64,000 nucleotides of DNA from JANQKX01 sp039028695. GTDB lineage: Bacteria > Pseudomonadota > Alphaproteobacteria > Kiloniellales > Kiloniellaceae. A program made the translations under genes and the position numbers. The stretch is from contig JBCCHN010000002.1 of assembly GCA_039028695.1 (NCBI GenBank), positions 46,326 through 110,325 of the forward strand, given 5' to 3'. Every line of letters begins with the position of its first letter. The stretch's first letter is position 1. Below, piece after piece: positions 51,828-61,562 of this stretch. The notes beneath the pieces are model-generated. The model made no database searches, was not told the origin of the DNA, and saw only the letters and a program-made list of their open reading frames with translations.

Positions 51828-54218
51828 ATGAACGCTCTGCCTTCGATTTGGCTTCCCGCCGTGGCCGCATTGGCTTTGACTGGGATTTTGGCGTTGGTAG
51901 GCCTTTATTGTTGGCGGCAGTGGCAAAGTGCGAGCCAAGCCTTGAAGGAAAGCCGCCGGGATTACAACGCCTTGGCGAGGGTGCTCGAAACTTCGCCTGC
52001 CCCCTATTTGGTTCTCTCCCTTTCGCCGCAGGATGCGCTATCCGGTCTGGCTTCTGAGCCGCTGGTAAGGGCACTGGGAATCGGACGTGCCGGGGACCGA
52101 TCGCCGGCGGCTGTCATGGCCGCCTTGTCACCCGACGGGGCAGAGCGCCTTCGGACGGCTTTGTCGGGCCTTGCAGAGGATGGCGAGGCCTTCGATGTTT
52201 TGGTTGAGGCGCGGGAGACCGGATCAGGGGCGCCGCCACGCTTTGCGGTGCGGGGCGTGTCCTCCGGCCCTGAATCAGCCGTTCTTTGGTTCGGCGACAC
52301 CCGTCAAAGCGACGAGGCCGAGCAGGCACAGGCGGGCCGCGATGCGGCCTGGCGAAATCTATTGGACGCATTGCCTCTGCCCATTTGGCGGCGATCCGAG
52401 GCCTTAGCCATCATCGACTGCAACAAAACCTACGCGGATAGTTTGGAGACGACCCGCGAGGATGTTGTCGCCGGCGGATTGGAACTGCTCGGCCGGGGCA
52501 AGATGCGCAAGGCCAAGGCGCTGTCTGAAGAGGCCTTGAGCGGTGGCGGAACCGCGGTGGTCATGGATCACGTGGTCATCAACGGCGAACGCCGGCTGAT
52601 GGAGCTGCGCGAGCACCGTCTTCCCGACGGTGGGCTCATCGGCTTGGCGGTGGATCGCACCCAATTGGAGGAGGTGAAATCAGAGCTGCGGCGTCACATT
52701 GCGGCCCAGTCCGGTGTACTCGAGAAACTGGGCACCCCCATCGCCATTTACGGCGCCGACTTGCATCTGACCTTTTTCAATACGGCCTTTGTCCGGCTTT
52801 GGGGGGTGGAGGAATCCTTTTTCGAGGGCAAGCCCCATTTGGGTGATGTGTTGGAAACCTTGCGAGAGCGTCGGCGCTTACCGGAGCAATCCAACTTTCC
52901 CGCCTTCAAGCAGGAATTGATCAAGGCCTATCGGACCCTAATCGAGCCGGTCGAGGATCTGATGCATCTGCCCGATGGCACGACCTTGCGGTCTCTGACC
53001 GCGCCTCATCCCTTCGGCGGCATCCTGACGACCTATGAAGATGTGACCGATCGTTTGGCCATGGAAACCAGTTATAACACCTTGATTGAGGTGCAAAAGG
53101 AAACGCTGGATAAGCTGTACGAGGGGGTTGCGGTCTATGGCGTGGACGGCCGCTTGAAGCTCTTTAATCCGGCATTCACGGGCATTTGGGGACTGTCAGA
53201 TGCAAAGCTGCGGAATGAGCCCCATGTGCGCGATGTCATGGCTCTGGCTCGCGGCTTTTTCGACCTAGACGATGCGGATTGGGAAGGCTATGTGGAAAGT
53301 GCCGTGGCGGCGACCACCGAGCCCCAGCAGCGCAGCGGCCGGCGGGAGCGGGGCGACGGCTCGGTGATCGATTGGGCTCAGGTGCCCCTGCCCGACGGTG
53401 CGGTTCTTTACACCTTTGTGGATGTCACGGATTCGATCCGCGTCGAGCGCGCCCTCTTGGAGCGCAATGACGCATTGGAGACCGCTGACAGACTCAAATC
53501 CGAGTTCATCGCCAACGTATCCTATGAACTGCGCACGCCCCTCAATGCCATTATCGGTTTCGCGGAGATTTTGGAAAACCAGTTCTTTGGCGATCTCAAC
53601 GAGCGCCAAATGGAGTACAGCCACGCCATTGTAGAATCCTCGCAACGGCTGATCACGCTTATCAACGATATTTTGGATCTGGCCTCCATCGAAGCCGGAT
53701 ATCTTCCTATCGAGCTGGAGTCGGTGGATGTGCGCGCCATGTTGGAGGCCATCCATGCCTTGGGGCGCGAGCGAGCGCACAACCGGGAACAAGAGCTGTT
53801 GTTGGAGTGTCCCGACGACGTAGGAACCCTTTTGGCGGACGAGCGTCGCTTAAAACAGGCGCTGTTTAACCTGTTGTCCAATGCCCTGAAATTCACACCG
53901 GTGGGCGGGCGCATCTCCTTGCGGGCCGAGCGGGGCGACATGGAAATGCTGTTCTCCGTCAGCGACACGGGCATGGGCATTGCAGAAGAGGATCAGAATC
54001 GGGTCTTCGGGCAATTCGAGCGGGGCAAGGGACATGGCCGCCAGGCGGGGGCCGGTTTGGGGCTGTCCCTCGTGAAAAGCCTGATTGAGCTCCATGGCGG
54101 CTGGATCGATTTGGAATCCGAGGTCAATGGCGGCACAAAAGTGGTTTGTCATGTTCCCTTAAATGCCGGGGGTGCCAGCGAGACGGTCTCACCGCTTGCA
54201 CTCGACGCAGGCAACTGA
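51828..54218 (+). CDS. divL: DivL-like cell-fate kinase with Tyr in place of His
   Basis: 796 aa. One N-terminal membrane anchor (WLPAVAALALTGILALVGLYCW) is followed by several PAS domains (about residues 40-540) and a histidine-kinase core. The H-box reads NVSYELRTPLNAIIGFAE: position 566 is Tyr where His is normal, the hallmark of Caulobacter DivL. ATPase motifs (NLLSNALKF, DTGMGIAEE, GAGLGLSL) are intact. DivL acts as an allosteric partner of CckA in the CtrA cell-cycle pathway rather than as a phosphodonor. The 254-bp gap after ahcY holds only a weak hairpin. Confidence 0.88.
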   Translation: MNALPSIWLPAVAALALTGILALVGLYCWRQWQSASQALKESRRDYNALARVLETSPAPYLVLSLSPQDALSGLASEPLVRALGIGRAGDRSPAAVMAALSPDGAERLRTALSGLAEDGEAFDVLVEARETGSGAPPRFAVRGVSSGPESAVLWFGDTRQSDEAEQAQAGRDAAWRNLLDALPLPIWRRSEALAIIDCNKTYADSLETTREDVVAGGLELLGRGKMRKAKALSEEALSGGGTAVVMDHVVINGERRLMELREHRLPDGGLIGLAVDRTQLEEVKSELRRHIAAQSGVLEKLGTPIAIYGADLHLTFFNTAFVRLWGVEESFFEGKPHLGDVLETLRERRRLPEQSNFPAFKQELIKAYRTLIEPVEDLMHLPDGTTLRSLTAPHPFGGILTTYEDVTDRLAMETSYNTLIEVQKETLDKLYEGVAVYGVDGRLKLFNPAFTGIWGLSDAKLRNEPHVRDVMALARGFFDLDDADWEGYVESAVAATTEPQQRSGRRERGDGSVIDWAQVPLPDGAVLYTFVDVTDSIRVERALLERNDALETADRLKSEFIANVSYELRTPLNAIIGFAEILENQFFGDLNERQMEYSHAIVESSQRLITLINDILDLASIEAGYLPIELESVDVRAMLEAIHALGRERAHNREQELLLECPDDVGTLLADERRLKQALFNLLSNALKFTPVGGRISLRAERGDMEMLFSVSDTGMGIAEEDQNRVFGQFERGKGHGRQAGAGLGLSLVKSLIELHGGWIDLESEVNGGTKVVCHVPLNAGGASETVSPLALDAGN

Positions 54219-54251
54219 TTTGGCGAAAAAACCGGACTCTCGTTCGCCCTG

Positions 54252-54716
54252 TTAGGCGGCGTGACTCGCCGAATACTCCGTGAACAAAGCATGGATCGCA
54301 TCGGCACTATCGGCACCGCGGAGCTTTTCGCAGGTCGTGCGGTCCCGTAAGAGCCGGGAAACGCGAGCGAGCGCCTTTAGATGATCGGCGCCGGCCGTTT
54401 CGGGGGCCAAAAGAACACAAACCAAATCCACCGGTTGCTCATCGATGGAATCAAAGTCGATGGGGGTTTCTAAGCGGGCGAAAAGACCGTGGAGGCGGTC
54501 CAGCTCCAAGAGCTTGCCGTGGGGAATGGCGATCCCGTGGCCGACGCCGGTGGTGCCCAATCGTTCCCGTTCGATCAAGACCTCGAATATCGCCCTCTCC
54601 GCCTGACCGGTGATCTCGGCCGCTCGTTTAGCCAACTCTTGCAGCGCCTGCTTTTTGCTGGTCACCCGCAAGTTGGCCAAAATACCTTCGGAAGTGATGA
54701 GTTCGGAAATTTCCAT
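54252..54716 (-). CDS. ptsN: PTS EIIA-Ntr
   Basis: 154 aa. Phosphorylatable His is H66 (GIAIPHGKL). This regulatory EIIA takes phosphate from the nitrogen-type PTS and modulates potassium, nitrogen and stress functions in relatives. It ends the rpoN-hpf-ptsN run, 26 bp after hpf, the widely conserved order. Confidence 0.95.
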   Translation of the reverse strand: MEISELITSEGILANLRVTSKKQALQELAKRAAEITGQAERAIFEVLIERERLGTTGVGHGIAIPHGKLLELDRLHGLFARLETPIDFDSIDEQPVDLVCVLLAPETAGADHLKALARVSRLLRDRTTCEKLRGADSADAIHALFTEYSASHAA

Positions 54717-54742
54717 AACAGATCTCTTGCCACAAATGCCGG

Positions 54743-55354
54743 TTAATCGCGCTTATTGCCGCGCGGATCGATCCAGCCGATGTTGCCGTCCTGGCGGCGA
54801 TAAAGCATGTTCAGTCCGCCGTGGGCACTGTTGCGGAACATGATGGCGCTGCCGTTCGACAAATCCAAGCGCATAACAGCCTCGCTCACAGTCAAAGACA
54901 GAATCTCGGTTTCCATCTCGGCAATGACAATGGGTTGGTCGTTCTCGGGACCGCCGGAGGTACTTTCCTCGTCGCTATCGTCAAGATCATCTCCGTCCGG
55001 CCCCGGCGAGAGGATATACTGCTGGGCGATCTGCGCTTCGATGGAGGCGGCCATTTCCTTGTCGTGTTCACGCAAGCGGCGCTTGTGTCGGCGCAGGCGG
55101 GTCGCCAGGTGATCGGCGGCTCGGTCGAAGGAGCGATAAGCATCCTCGTTCTCGCCATGGGCTTCCATATGGATCCCCCGTCCCACATGGGCGGAGATGG
55201 ATGTACGATAAAGATGGGCATCCTTGGTGACGGTGACGCCCACGTCGACCGCGTCGCCGAAGTATTTCTCCAGCGTCCGGGACAAAACATCGCTCACATG
55301 GGTCCGCAGCGCGTCACCGACGTCGAGCTGCTTTCCTTTGACGGATAGCTGCAT
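54743..55354 (-). CDS. hpf: long ribosome hibernation promoting factor
   Basis: 203 aa. The N-terminal ~100 residues are the S30AE domain (MQLSVKGKQLDVGDAL, later KEMAASIEAQ), and the C-terminal ~60 are the dimerisation domain (NMLYRRQDGNIGWIDPRG), so this is the long form that pairs 70S ribosomes. A good promoter lies at 55432-55460. It stands between rpoN and ptsN. Confidence 0.95.
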   Translation of the reverse strand: MQLSVKGKQLDVGDALRTHVSDVLSRTLEKYFGDAVDVGVTVTKDAHLYRTSISAHVGRGIHMEAHGENEDAYRSFDRAADHLATRLRRHKRRLREHDKEMAASIEAQIAQQYILSPGPDGDDLDDSDEESTSGGPENDQPIVIAEMETEILSLTVSEAVMRLDLSNGSAIMFRNSAHGGLNMLYRRQDGNIGWIDPRGNKRD

Positions 55355-55431
55355 GGGCCTTCTAACTTGTTGCTAGGAAAAACTAGCGCGCGGCCGTTCT
55401 TATAGAATAGCCGGAACCGTTGAAGCGGCGC

Positions 55432-55460
55432 AAGATAGTGCCGCCCAATAGCCAAGTCAA
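55432..55460 (-). promoter_or_regulatory. promoter of hpf-ptsN
   Basis: On the minus strand TTGACT (55455-55460), 17-bp spacer, TATCTT (55432-55437). It gives a leader of about 70 nt and an independent start for hpf-ptsN within the rpoN run. Confidence 0.65.
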
Positions 55461-55544
55461 TAGCAGGCAATAGGCTAAATTTTAGCGTAAGTTTGGGTTT
55501 AGATTTATTAACGGCAATGAAAAAAATTATTTATTTTCAATTTC

Positions 55545-57116
55545 TTATGAAAAGGCCCGTTTTTCCTTGCGCCGTTGCACGGATGAGGGGATGCGCATGG
55601 CCTCACGATATTTTGCCACCGTCCGGCGGGCGATATCCACCCCGTCCTGACGTAATATTTCCACGATAGTATCGTCTGAAAGCACCTTTTTGGGTGGTTC
55701 TTTGTCAATCAACTGTTTGATTCGCTGACGCACCGATTCGGCTGAGTGACTGGTGCCGTCGGCACCCGCAATGGCAGCCGTAAAGAAATAGCGCAACTCG
55801 AAGGTGCCGCGGGGCGTGACGATGAATTTATTGGATGTAACCCGGCTTACCGTCGATTCATGCATCTCGATTTCGCCAGCGATGTCCTTAAGGGTTAGGG
55901 GTTTGAGGAAATGCACCCCTTTGCGAAAAAAGGCATCTTGCTGACGCACGATCTCCGTGGCGACCCGCAAAATGGTTGTGGCCCGTTGGTGAAGGGATTT
56001 CACCAGCCAGTTGGCCGCCTGGAGCTGATCGGCGAGATAGGCCCGGTCGGCCTTGTCTCGTGTTTTGGCATTGGCCACGGCGTAATAGCTTTCGTTGACC
56101 AGCACACGGGGCAGGGTCTCGGAGTTAAGTTCGATGAGCCATGATCCGTCCGGCCTTGCCGACATCAAGATATCCGGCACCAAAATTTCCACGTGATCGG
56201 CCGCGAAAGCTGATCCGGGTTTGGGGTCAAGGGACTTCAGCTCGGCCAACATCTCGGCGAAATCCTCATGATCGACCCCGCATTTTTTGCGAAGGGCTGC
56301 AAGATCTCGATCCGCCAATAAATCCAAGTTTTGGACCAGGCACGCCATGGCCGGGTCCAAACGGTCTTGTTCAGCCAGTTGCAAACTCAGACATTCCCCC
56401 AGATCACGGGCAAAAACGCCGGTCGGGTCAAAGCCTTGAAGGAGTTCAAGGGTCGACTCGATCTGAGCCATGCTACAGCCTAAAAGTTCCGCGAGGTTAT
56501 CTAAGTCTCCGCGGAGGTAGCCCGATTCATCAAGGAGATCGATGATATGCGTGCCGATAAAAAGATCACTGGGATCGCGCTTCTCCACCATAAGCTGGTC
56601 AAGCAAATGTTGCCTCAGGCTTTTGGTCTCGCGGAAATCCTGATCGAAATCCTGGTCGATGGGACCCGACTTGGCAGCGCCATTCGACCAGTTTTGCGAG
56701 AAACTATGTGTTGTGGTTTCCGTTGACCCCGTTGCGTCTGTCGACGGCATGGAGGGACTCGCCCCCTCGCTCGGGCCATCGTGACTGAACACATTGTCAA
56801 AATCGGTGTCTAAGGGCGCGTCATTGTCGCTCGGCAAAAATTCGGAGTGGCTGCGTTCGGAACTCTCAAGTTCGGACCCTTGTTGGCGCAAGTCCTGATC
56901 CGGGTCGCCAAGACTCTCGGCGGCGCCTGTCTCTTCCACAGGGCCGCTTGGCGCGCCGTCGTCACGCTCGATAAGGGGATTCCGCTCGAGCTCTTGGTCC
57001 ACATAGGCCGCCAACTCCAAATTGGAAAGCTGCAGCAGTTTGATCGCCTGCTGCAACTGTGGCGTCATTACCAGACTTTGACTTTGGCGAAGTTCTAACC
57101 TTTGTGTCGCCGCCAT
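55545..57116 (-). CDS. rpoN: RNA polymerase sigma-54 factor
   Basis: 523 aa from the ATG at 57116, which gives the Gln-rich activator-interaction start (MAATQRLELRQSQ). A longer frame to 57191 lies in the gap and is not credible. An acidic/Ser-rich low-complexity middle follows (residues ~45-150). The C-terminus has the core-binding and DNA-binding parts, including the HTH and the RpoN box ARRTVAKYREAM. It recognises -24/-12 promoters with enhancer proteins. Thirteen bases separate it from lptB. Confidence 0.96.
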   Translation of the reverse strand: MAATQRLELRQSQSLVMTPQLQQAIKLLQLSNLELAAYVDQELERNPLIERDDGAPSGPVEETGAAESLGDPDQDLRQQGSELESSERSHSEFLPSDNDAPLDTDFDNVFSHDGPSEGASPSMPSTDATGSTETTTHSFSQNWSNGAAKSGPIDQDFDQDFRETKSLRQHLLDQLMVEKRDPSDLFIGTHIIDLLDESGYLRGDLDNLAELLGCSMAQIESTLELLQGFDPTGVFARDLGECLSLQLAEQDRLDPAMACLVQNLDLLADRDLAALRKKCGVDHEDFAEMLAELKSLDPKPGSAFAADHVEILVPDILMSARPDGSWLIELNSETLPRVLVNESYYAVANAKTRDKADRAYLADQLQAANWLVKSLHQRATTILRVATEIVRQQDAFFRKGVHFLKPLTLKDIAGEIEMHESTVSRVTSNKFIVTPRGTFELRYFFTAAIAGADGTSHSAESVRQRIKQLIDKEPPKKVLSDDTIVEILRQDGVDIARRTVAKYREAMRIPSSVQRRKEKRAFS

Positions 57117-57129
57117 TATGGTTAAACAA

Positions 57130-57963
57130 TTACAGACTAAACCTTTCTCCCAGGTAAACGCGTCGCACGTCCTCGTGGGAGACAATGGCATCGGGCGGAC
57201 CTTCCATTAGAACCACCCCATCATGAATAATATAAGCCCGATCAACGATTTCCAGGGTCTCGCGGACATTGTGATCGGTAATGAGAACGCCGATACCCCG
57301 ATCCTTCAAATGGGAAACGAGATCGCGGATTTCGCCGACCGCAATGGGATCAATCCCGGCCAGCGGCTCATCCAAAAGGATGAAATTGGGTTGAGAGGCC
57401 AGCGCCCGGGCAATTTCCACACGGCGGCGTTCGCCACCGGAAAGAGCAAGAGCCGGTGTGCGCCGTAAATGGGTTACGGAAAACTCCGCTAAAAGGTCTT
57501 CCAACATGGCCTCGCGGCGCTCGCGGACGGGCTCGATGACCTCTAACACACCGCGGATGTTCTGTTCCACCGAGAGGCCGCGAAAGATGGAGGCCTCCTG
57601 AGGCAAATAGCCGATGCCCAATCGGGCCCGCCGATACATGGGCATATCGGTGATGTCGTGCCCATCCAGCGTGATCCAGCCATAATCCGGCGTCAAAAGG
57701 CCAATAATCATGTAAAAGGAGGTGGTTTTACCCGCGCCATTGGGGCCGAGCAGGCCAACAGCCTCGCCACGCTGCAGCGCCAAATTTACACCACGCAGTA
57801 CCGGCCTTTTTTTAAAGGACTTGCCCAAGTTAATGGCCGCCAGGCCTGGGTTGTCGGAAACCAGGCGCGGCGTGGGTTTGTCTCCGCCCTGGGTGGCAGA
57901 AGCAGAATGTCGGGCCGCCGCTTCTCCTTCAGCGGATCTGGTTTCTGGGGCATGATCTGACAT
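57130..57963 (-). CDS. lptB: LPS export ABC transporter ATPase
   Basis: 277 aa. Powers extraction of LPS from the inner membrane with LptF/G/C. Walker A GPNGAGKTTSF, signature LSGGERRRVEIARALA and Walker B FILLDEPLAGIDP are intact. A ~40-residue polar N-terminal extension precedes the domain. It is located between lptA and rpoN, in the usual kdsD-lptC-lptA-lptB-rpoN order. Confidence 0.96.
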   Translation of the reverse strand: MSDHAPETRSAEGEAAARHSASATQGGDKPTPRLVSDNPGLAAINLGKSFKKRPVLRGVNLALQRGEAVGLLGPNGAGKTTSFYMIIGLLTPDYGWITLDGHDITDMPMYRRARLGIGYLPQEASIFRGLSVEQNIRGVLEVIEPVRERREAMLEDLLAEFSVTHLRRTPALALSGGERRRVEIARALASQPNFILLDEPLAGIDPIAVGEIRDLVSHLKDRGIGVLITDHNVRETLEIVDRAYIIHDGVVLMEGPPDAIVSHEDVRRVYLGERFSL

Positions 57964-58068
57964 GGGAACGGGGAACTCTCTGATGATTTGCGTCGCTTTT
58001 AGATGATCCGAGGCGAAGCGACCCTCCTGGCCAATGCCCCTAGGTTTATGAGGTGTTTACCGGACGGT

Positions 58069-58980
58069 TCAGTTGCCCGAATTGTTTTCGTTGTCGTTTG
58101 AATTGGGCTGCACCAAGCCCTGCACCCGCCCCGGTGTATTGCCTCCCGGTGGTGCCCCTAAAATCTTGCTGACGCCGGTTGCCAGGTTTACTTCCGCATA
58201 TTCCCCGTTCAACTGATTTTCCTTTTGGGTAATCTTAACATCACCGCTCAGGGTCGCCACATCCTCGGCCACATAATAGACCCCGGATTTGCCGCTGGCA
58301 AAATCAGTTGCGGTGCGGATTTCCACGTTGCCTTCCCCGACAACTTGGAAGACTTTCAATTTGTCGTCATCGTCCGGCTTGAAGTGGGCCGACAAGACAT
58401 CGGCGCGAATTTGCTTGTCCTCGTGAAAGGCTTCGGCGTTGCCGCGGGCAACCGCAATCTGTTTGCCGCGCCAATATTCCAAAGAATCCCGTGCGGTGAT
58501 GGTGTCCTTATTCGCCTTATTGACCAGCTTCAAGTCTTCGCCCCGCAGCTCCAGGCGTTCCTCGTCCAGAACGTATTGGCCATGATCCCCATAGGCGATT
58601 TCCGTGTCGGTTTCGATGATGACATTGCCCTGCACGTCCAAGAGGAAAACTTGGGACTTTCCCTCGGCGTCGGGTCTGTAGTGGGCCGAAAGCACATCCC
58701 CCTTCACGGTGACCTCGCCGTTGGCGGCCTTAGCATTGCCCCGCGCGATATAGACCTGTTCCTCGCGACGCCATTCCAATCCCTCGTCCGCGTCTATTTC
58801 CAACGGGCTGTTCGTGCTGCCGATGTCGGTTAAGTCCTGGGTTTGGGCGCGGGCTGGGTCGCTGGGATGCCAGAAAACGGCAAATACGCTCAGAAAAGCG
58901 GCCGTTACCAGGCCGGGCCAAGGATTGGTAAGTGCAAGCCTTGGCATAATGCGCCGGATCGAACTGTGGAAGCTGCTCAT
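58069..58980 (-). CDS. lptA: LPS transport periplasmic bridge protein LptA
   Basis: 303 aa, longer than E. coli LptA. A Sec signal (ending RAQTQ) is followed by two OstA-type beta-strand repeats: VYIARGNAKAANGEVTVKGD and KQIAVARGNAEAFHEDKQIR show the recurring RGNA...DV pattern. A low-complexity Asn tail ends the protein. It forms the LPS bridge across the periplasm between LptC and LptD. Confidence 0.93.
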   Translation of the reverse strand: MSSFHSSIRRIMPRLALTNPWPGLVTAAFLSVFAVFWHPSDPARAQTQDLTDIGSTNSPLEIDADEGLEWRREEQVYIARGNAKAANGEVTVKGDVLSAHYRPDAEGKSQVFLLDVQGNVIIETDTEIAYGDHGQYVLDEERLELRGEDLKLVNKANKDTITARDSLEYWRGKQIAVARGNAEAFHEDKQIRADVLSAHFKPDDDDKLKVFQVVGEGNVEIRTATDFASGKSGVYYVAEDVATLSGDVKITQKENQLNGEYAEVNLATGVSKILGAPPGGNTPGRVQGLVQPNSNDNENNSGN

Positions 58981-58988
58981 AATCGTAT

Positions 58989-59666
58989 CTATTCACTTTC
59001 GGGGTAGAGTGTCATATGGCTTTTGCCGGTAAAAAGGATAACCGCTCCTCGATCCACAATTTCAAAGCCCTCGGCCGTTAGAGTGCCCATGGGCCCTTGG
59101 CCCTCCACGGGTACGTCTCCCTGGGCCGAGCCGTCCTTTAGACTGACTTGTGCCGATTCGGTTCTCATCTCAAAACCCTTGTCGTGGAAGAGATTGACCG
59201 AGCCCACCAAATCCAAGATCTCCTTTTCCTGGTCGTAATGCCCTTTTTTGGCTGTCAGGGCCAGCCAAGATCCGTCGCGCAGCTCGATATCGGCTTTGGG
59301 TAATTGTAAATCGATTTGCTCGGAATTGCCCTGTTCTTGGCTCGCCATGTCGGCAGTTATGTTAAAGGGCTGGGACTTCTCGTCAAATCCGCTGAAGCGC
59401 GCGTTGATCATGTTCAGATTTTGCGCCTCTTCCATGGGGTTTTTGATGGCCTGTACCCGAAAGCCGCTTTCTTTTGTCACCACGTACGGCCAAACCGCGA
59501 CCAATATGATCAAGGCCACCGCGGTCGCCGGTAAAATTACCTTCAAGGAGCTGACGAACTGACTGTAGCTATTGCGCATGGAAAGGCGCGGCGGTTTGCG
59601 CGGCGCCGTTTGAGGCGGGTCGGACTGGGAAGGGGCTCCGCTCGCGTGCGGTTCGGGGCTGGCCAT
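58989..59666 (-). CDS. lptC: LPS export system protein LptC
   Basis: 225 aa with one membrane anchor (residues ~38-58: VILPATAVALIILVAVWPYV). The rest is a beta-jellyroll facing the periplasm (INARFSGFDEKSQPFNITAD). It is longer at the N-terminus than E. coli LptC. Two bases separate its start from kdsD and eight from lptA. Confidence 0.93.
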   Translation of the reverse strand: MASPEPHASGAPSQSDPPQTAPRKPPRLSMRNSYSQFVSSLKVILPATAVALIILVAVWPYVVTKESGFRVQAIKNPMEEAQNLNMINARFSGFDEKSQPFNITADMASQEQGNSEQIDLQLPKADIELRDGSWLALTAKKGHYDQEKEILDLVGSVNLFHDKGFEMRTESAQVSLKDGSAQGDVPVEGQGPMGTLTAEGFEIVDRGAVILFTGKSHMTLYPESE

Positions 59667-60671
59667 CTATAGCCCGGCGCGCAGGCAGTCATGCATGCGC
59701 ACGATACCCACGGGTCGCTGGTCCTGGACCACGAATAGAGTGGTAATGGAATTCGCATTCATGATTCCAAGCGCCTCGGCAGCCAGTGCGCTTGAGCCAA
59801 TGGTTTTTGGCCCCTGGGTCATGACCGCCCCGGCGGTCAGGGTCAAGAACGACTCCTTCATGTGCCGGCGCAAATCCCCGTCAGTGATGATGCCGATAAG
59901 CCGTTCCTGGGCGTCGACCACCCCGACGCAGCCGAATTGACGGTGCGTCATAACGATGATGGCGTCAGACATGACCGTATCGGTTCCACACAGGGGCAAC
60001 TGGTCCTTGTCGTGCATCAAATCCGACACCCGCAGCAGCTTTTGTCCCAGGCTACCGCCGGGGTGGAGCGCTTGAAAATCCGTTTCCCGAAATCCCTTAC
60101 GCTCCAAGAGGGCGACTGCGATGGCATCGCCCAGGGCCAGCATCATGGTGGTTGATGTGGTTGGGGCCAGACCCATGGGACAGGCTTCGGGCTCGCTGGG
60201 CAGGATCAAGGCGATGTCCGCCGCCTGTGCCAGGGAACTATCGGTTTTCGAGGTGATGGCGATCATGGGAATTTGCCGCCGGCGCGAGTAGTTGATGATG
60301 TCGGTGAGTTCAGCCGTGTTCCCTGAATTTGATAGGGCAATCAAGACATCATCGGGCGCGATCATGCCCAGGTCGCCATGGCTGGCCTCGCCCGGGTGGA
60401 CAAATTGAGCCGGCGTCCCGGTGGACGCGAGCGTGGCGGCGATCTTGCTGGCCACATGACCACTTTTGCCCATGCCCGTTACCACGACGCGGCCGCGGGC
60501 AGCGACAAGAAGATCAAGGGCGCCAGCGAAGGATGCGTCAATGCCATCCGCGAGCGCCTGAAGGGCATCTGCCTCAATGCGCAAGACCCGCCGGGCAGCT
60601 GTCCGTCCTGGGCCGTCTTGTGCTTCGGTCGCTCTTAGGGTTGCTGAGGACATTTTGAGTTCACCCTTCAT
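59667..60671 (-). CDS. kdsD: arabinose-5-phosphate isomerase
   Basis: 334 aa. Makes arabinose 5-phosphate from ribulose 5-phosphate, the first step to Kdo. An SIS domain (residues ~45-185, GMGKSGHVASKIAATLASTG) is followed by two CBS domains. ATG at 60671 is used; an in-frame ATG at 60653 has a better AAGGG site and may be the true start. Functionally tied to kdsB and lptABC in this window. Confidence 0.93.
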   Translation of the reverse strand: MKGELKMSSATLRATEAQDGPGRTAARRVLRIEADALQALADGIDASFAGALDLLVAARGRVVVTGMGKSGHVASKIAATLASTGTPAQFVHPGEASHGDLGMIAPDDVLIALSNSGNTAELTDIINYSRRRQIPMIAITSKTDSSLAQAADIALILPSEPEACPMGLAPTTSTTMMLALGDAIAVALLERKGFRETDFQALHPGGSLGQKLLRVSDLMHDKDQLPLCGTDTVMSDAIIVMTHRQFGCVGVVDAQERLIGIITDGDLRRHMKESFLTLTAGAVMTQGPKTIGSSALAAEALGIMNANSITTLFVVQDQRPVGIVRMHDCLRAGL

Positions 60672-60704
60672 TTCACTCTGGGCGCTCTTCCGCGCGGGCC
60701 AGCC

Positions 60705-61334
60705 CTAACTGTGGGCAAAGATATCAACCTCATCCCAACCGGCCAAATCCAGTGCGGCCCGAGACGGTAAAAACGCGAAACAGGCCGCGGCCAAATCGGT
60801 TCGGCCCTCGCGCGCAAGGCGCTCATCCAGGCGCTCGCGCAATTGATGCAGGTATAGAACATCCGATGCGGCGTAATTTTGCTGATCGGCGGTCAATTGG
60901 GCAGCACCCCAATCGGAGGACTGTTGCTGCTTGGAGAGATCTACGCCCAGGAACTCCTTGCACAGGTCTTTAAGGGAATGGCGATCGGTATAGGTCCGCA
61001 CAAGCTTTGAGGCGATCTTGGTGCAGTAAACCGACGGGCAGGTCACACCCAGGTAATGCTGGATGACCGCCAGGTCGAAGCGTGCAAAGTGGAAAATCTT
61101 GGTCACGGTTGGGTCCCCAAGTAGGGCCTTGAGGCGCGGTGCGTCATAGGCCCCTTTATCGAATTGTACCAAGTGGCAGATGCCGTCACCGGCGGAGAGT
61201 TGCAACAGGCACAGGCGGTCGCGGGCCGGCTGCAGGCCCAGAGTCTCGCTGTCGACCGCAACGCTCGTGCCGAAGTCCAACCCGTCAGGCAGGTCGCCGC
61301 GATGCAAAATGATGGATCCGATTTTTGCGGTCAT
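60705..61334 (-). CDS. RNase D-like 3'-5' exonuclease
   Basis: 209 aa from the ATG at 61334 (AGGAC six bases upstream). DEDD exonuclease motifs are present: DSETLGL (Asp/Glu), FHFARFDLAVI (Asp) and NYAASDVLYL (Tyr and Asp). It lacks the C-terminal HRDC domains of E. coli RNase D, so it is a short tRNA- or RNA-trimming exonuclease. It starts the LPS operon run but shares no function with it. Confidence 0.9.
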   Translation of the reverse strand: MTAKIGSIILHRGDLPDGLDFGTSVAVDSETLGLQPARDRLCLLQLSAGDGICHLVQFDKGAYDAPRLKALLGDPTVTKIFHFARFDLAVIQHYLGVTCPSVYCTKIASKLVRTYTDRHSLKDLCKEFLGVDLSKQQQSSDWGAAQLTADQQNYAASDVLYLHQLRERLDERLAREGRTDLAAACFAFLPSRAALDLAGWDEVDIFAHS

Positions 61335-61562
61335 AATCGTCCTTTTCGGCCTGGCTTGCTCACGCTGACCTCTTCCTGTCGTGGATGCCAATCCGGAAGC
61401 GGGCGTTGACCCTCAAGATAAGAGGTGAAATGGGGCTGTCAACTTGTGCCGGCACTGCCTATATATTGGGATGTAATGTTGGGATTTTCAGGGGTGTGAA
61501 GGATGGGTGACTCGGGGTTGGAAGAGCCCAGAGGGCCCGGCCAAGGATGAGGGGAGTGCGGT

